In this document: positions 7,095 to 16,248 of the stretch, one piece after another
Numbering within the stretch: position 1 is the first letter of the stretch
How the letters are laid out: each line of letters opens with the position of its first letter
Position numbers and translations under genes: made by a program
The notes under the pieces: generated by a model
Databases searched by the model: none
Told to the model about the DNA's origin: nothing
The model's input: the letters and a program-made list of their open reading frames with translations, nothing else
DNA from: Opitutus sp. GAS368
GTDB taxonomy: Bacteria; Verrucomicrobiota; Verrucomicrobiia; Opitutales; Opitutaceae
DNA: 19,421 nucleotides
Reading direction: 5' to 3'
Assembly (NCBI GenBank): GCA_945861235.1
Contig: CAMATV010000013.1
Span: 1-19,421 of the forward strand

Positions 7095-8861
7095 ATGGTC
7101 ACACCCGCAAACGCGCAAGCGCCCGCCGCCGCCCCGAGTCCCATCCGTGGGCGCGGCCGGCATCCCGTGCAGCCGTCGAACCGCCGCCCGGCGCTCCTGA
7201 GCCGCACGCTTCTCTGCCTTGGAATCTGCGCTGCCGTGCTCGCCGCCTCGGCCCGCGCCGCCGACCTGCGCAACATCCGGCACGGCCAGCCGATCCCGCT
7301 GTCGGGCCTCAAGTATGCCGACCAGCCCTACACCGTCGCGCTCGACGACGGCCGGTGGCTCTGCGTGATGACCGTCGGCACGCTGGGTGAAAACACCGTG
7401 GGCACGAAGAATTATTCCGTGGCGTTCACGACCTCCGATCAGGGCCGAACGTGGTCGGACTTCGTGCCGTGCAACATCCCGTATGCCATTCCCCTGCGGA
7501 CGGATTTCGGCCGGGTCTATACCATCACTCCGCGCTATTTTTCGTTTTCCGACGACCAGGGGCGGAGCTGGTCGGAGAAAATCGCCATTCCCGCCTGCCC
7601 CCCGCAGAGCTGCTGGAATGTCGGCCTGCCGCTCGTCCACCGCGGCGTGGTTTATGTCCCCTGGGCGGAGTGGAACAACGGCTCGCGCACTGTGGTGCGC
7701 TTCTATCGAAGTGACAACCTCCTGACCGAACGCGACGCCCGCAAGGTCCGCTGGGAGATGTTTGGAGAACTCAAGGGCCCGGACTGGCACCGGGATCGGC
7801 AGATTTCCGAGGAGCCGCACCTTGTGGCGCTGACCGACGGAACGTTTTACTGCGTGTTCCGCACCGACCAGGGTTACATTTGCCAGACGACGAGTTCCGA
7901 TCAGGGCGCGACGTGGTCCACGCCCCGCCGGCTGACGTATGAGCCGGGCGGACATCACGTCCTCAAGAATCCGCGGGCCTGCCCCAGCCTCTGGAAGTGC
8001 GCCAACGGAAAGTATCTTTTGTGGTTTCACAACAACGGCACGCGGCACTGGTATGAGCGCAATCCCGGTTGGATTTCCGGCGGAGTCGAACGCGAGGGTG
8101 AAATCGTCTGGTCGCAGCCGGAGATCGCCCTGTATGCGGACGAGATCGCTGAGATTTCCGGGCGCATCAGCTATCCGGGACTGCTCGAGTCGGACGGACG
8201 CTATTTCATTTCCGAAACCTCCAAGGTCCGGGCCGGTGTCCACGAAATCAACCCGGACCTCCTCCAGCAGGTCTGGTCGCAGCACGAGCGCCGCGCGGTC
8301 ACCCGCAAAGGCCTTAAAGCCGAACTCGGCCCCGGTGAACTTTCACGCGACCGGCCCGACCTCAAATTCCCCGCGATTCCCGACATGATCCGCAACCAAG
8401 GAGGATTCACCATCGATTTGTGGCTCGAGTGGGCCGACCTCTCGCCGGGCCAGGTCCTGCTAGACAATCGCGATGCTCGTGGCAGCGGTATCTTGCTCCG
8501 CACCAATCTCGATGGCGCCCTTGAACTCACCTTGGGGGACTCCAAAGTCACTAACGCGTGGACCGTGGACCGCAGCACCCTGCAACCGGGCCGGCGCCAC
8601 CACATCGTGGCCATCGCCGACGGCGGGCCGAAAGTCATCCTGTTTGTGGTCGATGGCGTCCTGTGCGACGGCGGGGCCGAACGCGAATTCGGCTGGGGTC
8701 GTTTCAGTCCGTTTTTGCAGAGCCCCAATAGTGACCAACCACTCCGTCTGGCTCCGAACTTTCGCGGCCGTCTTACCGGCGTCCGTCTCTACAACCGGGC
8801 CATGACCGTCTCCGAGGTCATCGGCAATTTTCGCGCCGGTCCGCCACCGTCGTCACCATGA
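7095..8861 (+). CDS. Exported sialidase-like BNR-repeat protein with C-terminal LamG-like domain
   Basis: A 588-residue protein. The signal peptide is near residues 31-55 (hydrophobic LLCLGICAAVLAASARA, then ADLRN). The N-region is unusually long, so a GTG at 7167 is an alternative start. Three Asp-boxes are visible: SDQGRTW (114-120), SDDQGRSW (152-159) and SDQGATW (268-274), marking a six-bladed sialidase-type propeller at about 65-390. Residues 435-580 resemble a concanavalin/LamG fold (FTIDLWLEWADLSPGQVLLD, RHHIVAIADG, ending GRLTGVRLYNRAMTVSEVI). I do not see the FRIP motif of true sialidases, so the enzyme activity is uncertain; glycan binding or another glycosidase role is possible. 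It starts 29 bp after receptor 1 and its TGA overlaps the next ATG (ATGA). Confidence 0.88.
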   Translation: MVTPANAQAPAAAPSPIRGRGRHPVQPSNRRPALLSRTLLCLGICAAVLAASARAADLRNIRHGQPIPLSGLKYADQPYTVALDDGRWLCVMTVGTLGENTVGTKNYSVAFTTSDQGRTWSDFVPCNIPYAIPLRTDFGRVYTITPRYFSFSDDQGRSWSEKIAIPACPPQSCWNVGLPLVHRGVVYVPWAEWNNGSRTVVRFYRSDNLLTERDARKVRWEMFGELKGPDWHRDRQISEEPHLVALTDGTFYCVFRTDQGYICQTTSSDQGATWSTPRRLTYEPGGHHVLKNPRACPSLWKCANGKYLLWFHNNGTRHWYERNPGWISGGVEREGEIVWSQPEIALYADEIAEISGRISYPGLLESDGRYFISETSKVRAGVHEINPDLLQQVWSQHERRAVTRKGLKAELGPGELSRDRPDLKFPAIPDMIRNQGGFTIDLWLEWADLSPGQVLLDNRDARGSGILLRTNLDGALELTLGDSKVTNAWTVDRSTLQPGRRHHIVAIADGGPKVILFVVDGVLCDGGAEREFGWGRFSPFLQSPNSDQPLRLAPNFRGRLTGVRLYNRAMTVSEVIGNFRAGPPPSSP

Positions 8862-11800
8862 CTAACAGACCACCACTAGTATCCGCGCCTGCATCGGGGG
8901 GGCTGCAAACCTGCGCCGCTCGCCCGCCCTTCGTGTCGTGGGCGGCAAAAAAGCTGGCGGCGGGACTCGTGGGCACTGCGTTGACTTCGGCCCTGGCGGC
9001 GACAGCGCCGAACTTCGTATCGGACGTGCGTCCGATCTTTGCAAAGCATTGTGTCGAGTGCCACGGGCCTGAGAAACAAAAGAGCGGCTACCGCCTCGAC
9101 GTGAAGGCCATCGCCCTCACCGGCGGCGAGGGCAGCGCCCCGAACATTGTGCCGGGCCAGGGTGCCACGAGCCCGCTGGTGAAATACATCAAGCGGGAGG
9201 TCGAGGACATGAAGATGCCCCCCAAGGGCGATCCGCTTAGTCCCGCGGAGATCGCGACGATTGCAGCTTGGATTGACGCCGGCGCCGTCTGGCCCGACTC
9301 CGCTAGCGCCGCGGTCGCCGATCCCCTCGACTGGTGGTCGCTGAAGCCGATCGCGTCCGTCACGCCGCCGGCGTCCGCCGCAAATCCGATCGATGCCTTC
9401 ATCCGCGCCAAACTTGCCACCAACGGTCTCACGCCGTCTCCCTCGGCCGACGCCCGCACGCTGATCCGCCGGCTCTATTTCGATCTCACCGGCCTGCCGC
9501 CGACACCCGAGGAGATCGCCGGGTTCGTCGCAGATCAGGCGCCCGACGCCTACGCGCGGCTCGTGGAGAAACTGCTCGCGTCGCCGCGCTATGGTGAGCG
9601 ATGGGCCCGGCACTGGCTCGACGTCGTCCACTACGGCGACACGCACGGCTACGACAAAGACAAGCTCCGCCCCAACGCCTGGCCTTACCGCGACTACGTC
9701 GTGCGCGCCTTCAACTCCGACAAACCCTACGCGCGGTTCGTGCAGGAGCAGATCGCGGGCGATGTGCTGTTCCCCGACAGCGCCGACGGCATCGAGGCGC
9801 TGGGCTTCATCTCCGCGGGCCCGTGGGATTTCATCGGCCATGCGGAAGTGCCGGAGTCCAAGACCGACGGAAAGATCGCCCGCCACCTCGATCGCGACGA
9901 CATGGTCGCGAACACCATCGGCACATTCTCCAGCCTCACCGTCCACTGCGCGCAGTGCCACAACCACAAATTCGATCCCATCCCGGCGGAGGACTACTAC
10001 AACCTGCAGGCCGTGTTCGCCGCGCTCGATCGCACCGATCGCGAATACTACCGCGACGACGCCCGCCACGCCCGCTTCCAAGCCCTCCGCCGCGTCCAAC
10101 GCGAGACCGCTGCCGCGCTCGCCGCCCTCGAAGCCCCGCTGCGCGCGCAGGCCGGCGAAGCCTATGCCGAGATCACGCGCCGCCTCGAGCTCCCGCCGCA
10201 AACTGATCCCGCCGAGCCCGGCAAGCCGAGCCCGAGCCGCGGCTACCACAGCGCGCTGTCTTCGACTCCCGATGTGACAAAGTGGGTGCAGGTCGACCTC
10301 GGCGAATCCATCGAGATCAACCGCGCCACGCTCGTGCCGGCCCACGACACCTTCAACGGCATCGGCGCCGGCTTCGGTTTTCCCGTGCGCTTCAAAGTCG
10401 AGGCCAGCGACGACCCGGAGTTCCAGACTGGCGTAAAACTCCTCTGGCAGCGCTACGATCAGACGTTCATGGCCGATTTCCCCAACCCCGGCCGCGATGC
10501 TTTCACGACCGGCGGCGGCACCGGCGACGGTATCATCGGCCGCTACGTTCGCGTGACGGTGACCAAGCTCGCACCGCGGAAAGACGACTACATGTTCGCC
10601 CTTGCCGAGCTGCGCGTCACCGACCGCGCCGGAAAAAACGTCGCCGCGGGCCGGCCCGTCTCGGCCCTCGACACGATCGAGAGCGGCGAGCGCTGGCGGA
10701 AGTCTAACCTCACGGACGGCATCGCCCCCGCCGCCCTTTCCGCCGAGGAAAAAGCGGAGCTCGAGCGCGCGCGCGATGCCCTCCTGCTGGGCTCCGCCGA
10801 CGAACCGACGAAATCCCGCCGCGCCGCGCTCCTCGCCGAATCCTCACGGATCGCCGCCGAGCTGAAATCGTTGCCCAAGCCCGATCTCGTGTATGCCGGC
10901 GGTATCCACACCGGGAGCGGCACCTTCAAGGGCACCGGCGCCGCGGGCGGACATCCCCGCCCAATCCACCTGCTCGCCCGCGGGCAAGTCACCACGCCCG
11001 GCAAACTCGTCGGCCCTGGCACGTTGTCCGCGCTGCAGTTTGCGCCGGCGCGTTTCGACCTGCCGGCCGACGCCGGCGAAGGCCAGCGCCGCGCTGCCCT
11101 CGCACACTGGCTCACTGATCCGAAAAATCCGCTCACGTGGCGCAGCATCGTAAACCGCGTCTGGCAGTATCATTTCGGCCGCGGCCTCGTCGATACGCCG
11201 AATGATTTCGGCCGCAACGGCGGCCAGCCGAGCCACCCGGAGTTGCTCGACTGGCTCGCCGCCGACTTCCGCGACAGCGGCGGCTCCTTCAAATCTCTCC
11301 ATCGCCGGATCGTCATGAGCGCGACCTACCGGCAGGCCGTCACCGCCAATCCTGCGGCTGAAAAAATCGATTCCGGCAACACGCTCCTCTGGCGGCAAAA
11401 CCGCCGCAAGCTCGAGGCCGAGGCGTTGCGCGACGCCGTGCTCGCCGTCAGCGGCAAACTCGATCTCACCATGGGCGGGCCCGGTTGGCAGGACTTCGTG
11501 ATCGAGCGGCCGGAGCACTCGCCACACTTCAAATACGAGCTCGCGAATCCCGAGGATCCGAAGACGTGGCGCCGCTCCATTTACCGCTTCGTCGTGCGCT
11601 CGCAGACGCAACCGTGGATGACCTCGATGGATTGCGCCGATCCGTCGATGCGCGTCGACAAGCGCAACGAAAGCCTCTCCCCGCTGCAGGCGCTGGCGAT
11701 GCTCAACAACGGTTTCATCGTCTCGCAGGCGCAGCATCTCGCCGCGCGCGTGCGCGCCGAGCGACCCGACGATCTGCCTGCCCAGATCGCGCGGGCCCAC

Positions 11801-11929
11801 GCTCTCGCGCTCGGCCGCGCGCCCGAGCCGGCCGCCCTCGCCCAACTCGTCGCGTTCGCGGAGGCCGAGGGCCTGCCCGCGCTCGGCAGACTGATCCTCA
11901 ACCTGAACGAATTCACATTCGTCGACTGA
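8858..11929 (+). CDS. PSD1-A: PSCyt1-DUF1549-discoidin-like-DUF1553 cytochrome protein
   Basis: A 1023-residue protein. Hydrophobic residues 33-50 after KK form a signal peptide; a GTG at 8933 is an alternative start that would give a shorter, more usual one, but the ATGA overlap with the previous gene favours 8858. PSCyt1 (about 52-145) has heme motif CVECH (65-69) and a likely axial Met120 (MKMPP). DUF1549 (about 175-390) contains TLIRRLYFDLTGLPPT, SPRYGERWARHWLD and a second CxxCH, CAQCHNHKFDP (364-374). Residues 460-590 look like an F5/8 type C (discoidin) carbohydrate-binding domain (WVQVDLGESIEINRATLVP, GRYVRVTVTKLA). DUF1553 (about 730-1000) has NRVWQYHFGRGLVDTPNDFG and ALAMLNNGFI. The family is typical of Planctomycetota and Verrucomicrobiota; its reaction is not established. 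It is paired with DUF1501-A two bases downstream. Confidence 0.93.
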   Translation: MTNRPPLVSAPASGGLQTCAARPPFVSWAAKKLAAGLVGTALTSALAATAPNFVSDVRPIFAKHCVECHGPEKQKSGYRLDVKAIALTGGEGSAPNIVPGQGATSPLVKYIKREVEDMKMPPKGDPLSPAEIATIAAWIDAGAVWPDSASAAVADPLDWWSLKPIASVTPPASAANPIDAFIRAKLATNGLTPSPSADARTLIRRLYFDLTGLPPTPEEIAGFVADQAPDAYARLVEKLLASPRYGERWARHWLDVVHYGDTHGYDKDKLRPNAWPYRDYVVRAFNSDKPYARFVQEQIAGDVLFPDSADGIEALGFISAGPWDFIGHAEVPESKTDGKIARHLDRDDMVANTIGTFSSLTVHCAQCHNHKFDPIPAEDYYNLQAVFAALDRTDREYYRDDARHARFQALRRVQRETAAALAALEAPLRAQAGEAYAEITRRLELPPQTDPAEPGKPSPSRGYHSALSSTPDVTKWVQVDLGESIEINRATLVPAHDTFNGIGAGFGFPVRFKVEASDDPEFQTGVKLLWQRYDQTFMADFPNPGRDAFTTGGGTGDGIIGRYVRVTVTKLAPRKDDYMFALAELRVTDRAGKNVAAGRPVSALDTIESGERWRKSNLTDGIAPAALSAEEKAELERARDALLLGSADEPTKSRRAALLAESSRIAAELKSLPKPDLVYAGGIHTGSGTFKGTGAAGGHPRPIHLLARGQVTTPGKLVGPGTLSALQFAPARFDLPADAGEGQRRAALAHWLTDPKNPLTWRSIVNRVWQYHFGRGLVDTPNDFGRNGGQPSHPELLDWLAADFRDSGGSFKSLHRRIVMSATYRQAVTANPAAEKIDSGNTLLWRQNRRKLEAEALRDAVLAVSGKLDLTMGGPGWQDFVIERPEHSPHFKYELANPEDPKTWRRSIYRFVVRSQTQPWMTSMDCADPSMRVDKRNESLSPLQALAMLNNGFIVSQAQHLAARVRAERPDDLPAQIARAHALALGRAPEPAALAQLVAFAEAEGLPALGRLILNLNEFTFVD

Positions 11930-11931
11930 TA

Positions 11932-13434
11932 ATGGCTCACGACTCTCCCTTCCATCGCCCCGCGGCGACCCGCCCGATCTCCCGCCGCGATTTCCTCTGG
12001 CAGTCCGGCGGCGGGCTCGGCGGCCTCGCGCTCGCCGCGATGCTCGGCCACGACCGCGCCCTCGCCGCCGACGTATCCGCGCCGGCCTCGCGCCCGGTGC
12101 ACCATCCTGCAAAAGCGAAACGCGTCGTGCAGTTCTTCATGGCCGGCGCCGCCAGCCACATCGATCTCTTCGACTACAAGCCCGAGCTGATCAAACGCCA
12201 CGGGCAGCCGAGCGATTTCGGCGAGCCGGTGGAGGCGTTTCAAAACGGCCTCGGCCCGTGGCTCCGGCCCATCTGGGATTTCCAACCCTATGGCCAGTCG
12301 GGGAAGATGCTCAGCGAAGTCGTGGCCCCGCTCGGCGGCGTCGTCGACGATCTCGCGTTCGTCCACAACATGGTTGGCAAATCCGGCGTGCACAGCGCCG
12401 CGACGCTGCTGCAGTCCACAGGGTTCCAGCTGCCCGGCTTTCCCGGCGCCGGTTGCTGGGTCAGCTATGGCCTCGGCTCGCTCAACGAAAACCTCCCGAC
12501 GTTCGTCGTGTTGCCCGACCACCGCGGCTTCGCCTCCAACGGCGTGAAAAACTGGGATGCCGCGTTTCTGCCGTCGCAGCACAGCGGCACGATCATTTTT
12601 CCCGGCACCGAGGCACCCGTCGCCGATCTGTTTCCTCATGCATCGGGCAAGTTCATCACGCCACGCGGCGAGGCCGCGGCGCACCGGCTGATGGCTGACC
12701 TCAATCGGCAGCACTCCGCTGCGCGCGAAGGCGACCAGCGCCTCGACGCGCGCATCCGCAGCTACGAGCTCGCCGCGCGCATGCAGCTCGCCGCCCCCGA
12801 GGCGCTCAACCTCAAGGCCGAGCCCGCGCACGTCCTGAAACTCTACGGGCTCGACGGCGGGCCGCAGACCTGGCCGAAGGAAATCAACGCCGATGAGGAA
12901 GCCTTCCACTTCTCGCAAAAGTGCCTCGCCGCCCGCCGCCTGCTCGAGCGCGGTGTGCGCTTTGTCCAGATCTGGAGCGGCAACGACAACAGCTTCCCGC
13001 GCCGCAACTGGGACTCGCATGAGAACGTGCAGCGCGACCACGGCCCGCTCGCCCTCGGCATGGCCCGCGGCGCCGCCGCCTTCATCAAGGATCTCAAGCA
13101 ACGCGGCCTGCTCGAGGACACGCTGATTCTCTGGACGACCGAGTTTGGCCGCATGCCGTCCTCACAAGGCGGCAAGGGGCGCGATCATAATCCGTTCGTC
13201 TTTACCAATTGGCTCTGCGGCGGCGGTATCAAGGGCGGCACGACCCACGGCGAAAGCGACCTCTGGGGTTACAAGCCGCTCGACCGCACGAACCCGACCA
13301 CGGTCTACGACATCCACGCCACGATTCTCCACCAACTCGGCCTCGATCACACCCGGCTCACCTTCCGCCATAACGGGATCGACCGCCGGCTCACCGATGT
13401 GCACGGCCATGTCATCAAGAACATCCTCGCGTAA
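11932..13434 (+). CDS. DUF1501-A: Tat-exported DUF1501 protein
   Basis: A 500-residue protein with a Tat signal: SRRDFL at 17-22, then GGGLGGLALAAML and cleavage near ALA-AD. The DUF1501 body follows, with KRVVQFFMAGAASHIDLFDY (about 64-83), SYELAARMQL, NWDSHENVQRDHG, LWTTEFGRMPSSQGGKGRDH and the C-terminal HATILHQLGLDHTRLT ... HNGIDRRLTDVHGHVI. To my knowledge DUF1501 belongs to the alkaline phosphatase/sulfatase-like clan, and the Asp/His-rich segments would suit a metal site, but no activity has been firmly assigned. It starts 2 bp after PSD1-A. Tat export implies that it folds, perhaps with metal, before crossing the membrane. It is clearly paralogous to DUF1501-B in this operon. Confidence 0.94.
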   Translation: MAHDSPFHRPAATRPISRRDFLWQSGGGLGGLALAAMLGHDRALAADVSAPASRPVHHPAKAKRVVQFFMAGAASHIDLFDYKPELIKRHGQPSDFGEPVEAFQNGLGPWLRPIWDFQPYGQSGKMLSEVVAPLGGVVDDLAFVHNMVGKSGVHSAATLLQSTGFQLPGFPGAGCWVSYGLGSLNENLPTFVVLPDHRGFASNGVKNWDAAFLPSQHSGTIIFPGTEAPVADLFPHASGKFITPRGEAAAHRLMADLNRQHSAAREGDQRLDARIRSYELAARMQLAAPEALNLKAEPAHVLKLYGLDGGPQTWPKEINADEEAFHFSQKCLAARRLLERGVRFVQIWSGNDNSFPRRNWDSHENVQRDHGPLALGMARGAAAFIKDLKQRGLLEDTLILWTTEFGRMPSSQGGKGRDHNPFVFTNWLCGGGIKGGTTHGESDLWGYKPLDRTNPTTVYDIHATILHQLGLDHTRLTFRHNGIDRRLTDVHGHVIKNILA

Positions 13435-16225
13435 GGTCTCGCCCGGATCGGCGCGGACGGAGGACCGGTTCGCTGGAGGGATTCTCACCGGTATCGTTCG
13501 CCTCGTGCCGGTCGTTTTCTCCGTGAGCCTCGCCGCCGCCGCACCGGTGGACTTCTTGCGCGACGTGCGACCGATTTTCGAAAAACACTGTTACGAGTGC
13601 CACGGCGGTCAGAAACAGAAGTCGGGCCTGCGCTTTGACGTCAAAGCAGCGGCCCTGAAGGGTGGCGACAGCGGGGAGCCGTGCATCGTGCCCGGAGCTG
13701 CGGCGAAGAGTTTCCTGATCCGGCTGGTCGCGAGCGTGGATGAGGATGAACGGATGCCTTCGAAAGGACCGCCCCTTTCGCCGGGGGAAATCGCGACCCT
13801 GACGACGTGGATCAACGAAGGTGCCGTCTGGCCGGACGGTGTCGATACGACGACGTTGATCGCCAAGACTGATTGGTGGAGCTTGAAACCGCTGCACCTG
13901 CCCCGAGTGAGCGCGTTGAAGCCCGCACCGAGGATCGATGAATTTGTCGCCGCGAAACGAGCGGAAAAGGGTCTCGCGGCCTCGCCGCGCGCGGACCGTC
14001 GCACGTTGATCCGGCGGCTCTTCCTAGTCGTCCATGGTTTGCCGCCGACGCTGCTGGACGTGGAGGCGTTCGTGGCGGACAAGGATCCGCGCGCCTACGA
14101 AAAGCTCGTGGACCGTGTGCTCGCGTCGCCGCGCTACGGCGAAAAAATGGCGCAGCATTGGCTGGACGTGATCGGCTGGGGGGAAACGCACGGTTTCGAA
14201 ATCAACACACCCCGACACACGGCGTGGCCGTTCCGGGATTACGTGATCGAGGCGTTCAACTCCGACCGGCCCTATGCGCGGTTCATCCTCGAGCAACTCG
14301 CCGGCGACAGCGTGGCAGAAGACCGGGCCACCGGTTTCCTGATGGCGAAACCCGCGCTCCTGCCCGGTCAGATCGGCAAGGACCAGGAGTCGAAGGATCG
14401 CGCGCGACAGGATGAACTCAACGACATGGTGACGACGACCGGTGCCGCTTTCATGGGTATGACGCTGCAGTGTGCCCGCTGCCATGATCACAAATTTGAT
14501 CCCGTCACGCAGGCTGACTACTACAGTCTCCAGGCGATCTTCGCGGGAGTGCGCAATGGCGAGCGACTGCTGCACCCGGACAACCGGCTGTCGGATCCGC
14601 AGGCGTATCAGCAATGGTCGCAGGAGCAGGTCGCGGCGACCCTCGCGGTCATTCGGCATGAGCCCGTCGCCGGCAGCGGCGGGTTGCGCTCGGAAGTAAA
14701 CGGCGTTCGCAACATCGATCGCTTCGCTCCGGTGCGGACACAAAAGGTTCGTTTTTCCGTGAAGGAAGTCTTCAAGGCGCCCGCAACCGATACGCGGGCC
14801 TTCCTCGACGAGTTCGAGGTTTATTCCCCGGCGGGTCGGAATGTCGCCCGTGAAATCAAGGGCGTGCGTTTGACGGCCAGCCCGACGGCGCGGGCCCAGA
14901 ATCTCACCGATGGACGCTACGGCGCGCGGCAGGGCTGGTCGACCAACGGCAAACCGGGCTGGGTCGAAATCGACTTCGGTTCACCCCAGGAGATCGAGGC
15001 GGTGGTGTGGAGCCGTGACCGCAGCGGCCGGCTGAAGAATCAAGTTTCGATCGATTATCAGGTCGAGGTGGAGGGCGCCGACCGCACCTGGCGTGTCGTC
15101 GCCGGATCGGAAACGCGGGCGACCGCAACCTCGGCCGGTGAAAAATCTCCCGCCGAAGGAAGCGATGACACCGGAGCGCGGGCGGCGACGGAGCGTCTTC
15201 ACCGCAACGACGCGAAACTGGCCGCGATGTTGGACGCCGAGATGGTCTATGCGGGAAAATTCGAGAAGCCCGGAGCGATCCGTCGCCTAGCCCGGGGTGA
15301 CGTCAATCTGCCGAAGGAGGAGGTGCCGCCGGGCGCCCCGCGCGAAATCGGACCGCCCCTGGTCCTGCCGGCCGCGAGTTCCGACCCCGAACGACGTGCG
15401 GCCCTGGCGCGGTGGATCGCGCAGCCGGAAAATCCGCTCACCGGCCGGGTCCTGGTGAACCGGCTGTGGCAGTGGGTCTTCGGCGCAGGCCTCGTCGCGA
15501 CGCCGAGCGACTTTGGGCATCAGGGGGCGCAGCCGACGCAGCCGGAACTCCTCGACTGGCTCGCGCAGGAATTCTCCGGCCACGGCGGGAGCGTGAAACA
15601 CGTGATGAGATTGCTCCTGCTCTCCGGCACGTTTCAGCAGAGCAGCCACCCGAACGCCGACGGCATGGCGTTGGACGCGGGCAACCGCCTGCTCTGGCGG
15701 TTTGCCCCGCGCCGAGTGGATGCCGAGGACGTGCGCGACGGGATGCTGCAGCTCGCCGGCACGTTGGACCTGCGCATGGGCGGTCCAGGATTCAGTGTTT
15801 TCGAGCCGAACGACAGCTACGTGCGCATCTACAAACCGAAGGAAAGCTACGGCGCGGAAGAATGGCGCCGGATGATCTACATGACGCGAATCCGCGTGGC
15901 GAAAGACTCCACGTTCGGGGCGTTCGACTGCCCCGATTTCACCCAGGATCAAGCCGCGCGCACCCGCTCGACCACCGCCCTTCAGGCGCTGAATCTGTTC
16001 AACAGCCCGTTCGTCATGGAGCAGGCCGGGCACCTGGCGGCCCGCGTGCAGCGCGAAGCGCCCGGCCCCGTTGCCACCCAGGTGCATCATCTCTTCCGTC
16101 TCGCCCTGCACCGCCCGCCTTCGCCGCAGGAGGCGGCGGTTTGCACGAAGCTCGCCCTCGACCATGGGCTGCCAGCGGTGTGTCGCATGATTTTCAACAC
16201 CAACGAACTCCTGTTCGTGCCATGA
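13409..16225 (+). CDS. PSD1-B: second PSCyt1-DUF1549-discoidin-like-DUF1553 protein
   Basis: A 938-residue paralogue of PSD1-A. The start is uncertain: ATG 13409 and ATG 13397 both overlap the end of DUF1501-A (by 26 or 38 bp), and a GTG near 13505 would leave too short a signal peptide. Using 13409, the signal is about 24-45 (GGILTGIVRLVPVVFSVSLA, then AAAP). PSCyt1 has CYECH (61-65) and a likely axial Met116 (RMPSKG). DUF1549 covers about 175-385, with TLIRRLFLVVHGLPPT, SPRYGEKMAQHWLD and CARCHDHKFDP (355-365). A discoidin-like domain (about 435-570) contains KPGWVEIDFGSPQEIEAVVW. DUF1553 (about 660-930) has NRLWQWVFGAGLVATPSDFG and LFNSPFVMEQAGHLAARV. The middle domain differs strongly from PSD1-A, so the pair probably binds different ligands (inference). 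Confidence 0.92.
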   Translation: MSSRTSSRKVSPGSARTEDRFAGGILTGIVRLVPVVFSVSLAAAAPVDFLRDVRPIFEKHCYECHGGQKQKSGLRFDVKAAALKGGDSGEPCIVPGAAAKSFLIRLVASVDEDERMPSKGPPLSPGEIATLTTWINEGAVWPDGVDTTTLIAKTDWWSLKPLHLPRVSALKPAPRIDEFVAAKRAEKGLAASPRADRRTLIRRLFLVVHGLPPTLLDVEAFVADKDPRAYEKLVDRVLASPRYGEKMAQHWLDVIGWGETHGFEINTPRHTAWPFRDYVIEAFNSDRPYARFILEQLAGDSVAEDRATGFLMAKPALLPGQIGKDQESKDRARQDELNDMVTTTGAAFMGMTLQCARCHDHKFDPVTQADYYSLQAIFAGVRNGERLLHPDNRLSDPQAYQQWSQEQVAATLAVIRHEPVAGSGGLRSEVNGVRNIDRFAPVRTQKVRFSVKEVFKAPATDTRAFLDEFEVYSPAGRNVAREIKGVRLTASPTARAQNLTDGRYGARQGWSTNGKPGWVEIDFGSPQEIEAVVWSRDRSGRLKNQVSIDYQVEVEGADRTWRVVAGSETRATATSAGEKSPAEGSDDTGARAATERLHRNDAKLAAMLDAEMVYAGKFEKPGAIRRLARGDVNLPKEEVPPGAPREIGPPLVLPAASSDPERRAALARWIAQPENPLTGRVLVNRLWQWVFGAGLVATPSDFGHQGAQPTQPELLDWLAQEFSGHGGSVKHVMRLLLLSGTFQQSSHPNADGMALDAGNRLLWRFAPRRVDAEDVRDGMLQLAGTLDLRMGGPGFSVFEPNDSYVRIYKPKESYGAEEWRRMIYMTRIRVAKDSTFGAFDCPDFTQDQAARTRSTTALQALNLFNSPFVMEQAGHLAARVQREAPGPVATQVHHLFRLALHRPPSPQEAAVCTKLALDHGLPAVCRMIFNTNELLFVP

Positions 16226-16248
16226 ACACCTCCACCGCTTCCGCATGA
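16222..16248 (+). other. Possible 8-codon relay mini-ORF between PSD1-B and DUF1501-B
   Basis: The sequence encodes MNTSTASA followed by TGA. Its ATG overlaps the TGA of PSD1-B (ATGA at 16222) and its own TGA overlaps the ATG of DUF1501-B (ATGA at 16245). It could carry terminating ribosomes across the 19-bp gap. There is no Shine-Dalgarno and no direct evidence of translation. Confidence 0.3.

Noticed and set aside
8876..13101. Long minus-strand open frames opposite PSD1-A and DUF1501-A (for example 8876-10345, 10844-12112 and 11581-13101)
   Set aside because: They are antisense to genes with clear domains, are rich in Arg, Ala and Gly, and contain no recognisable motif; such open frames are expected in high-GC coding DNA.
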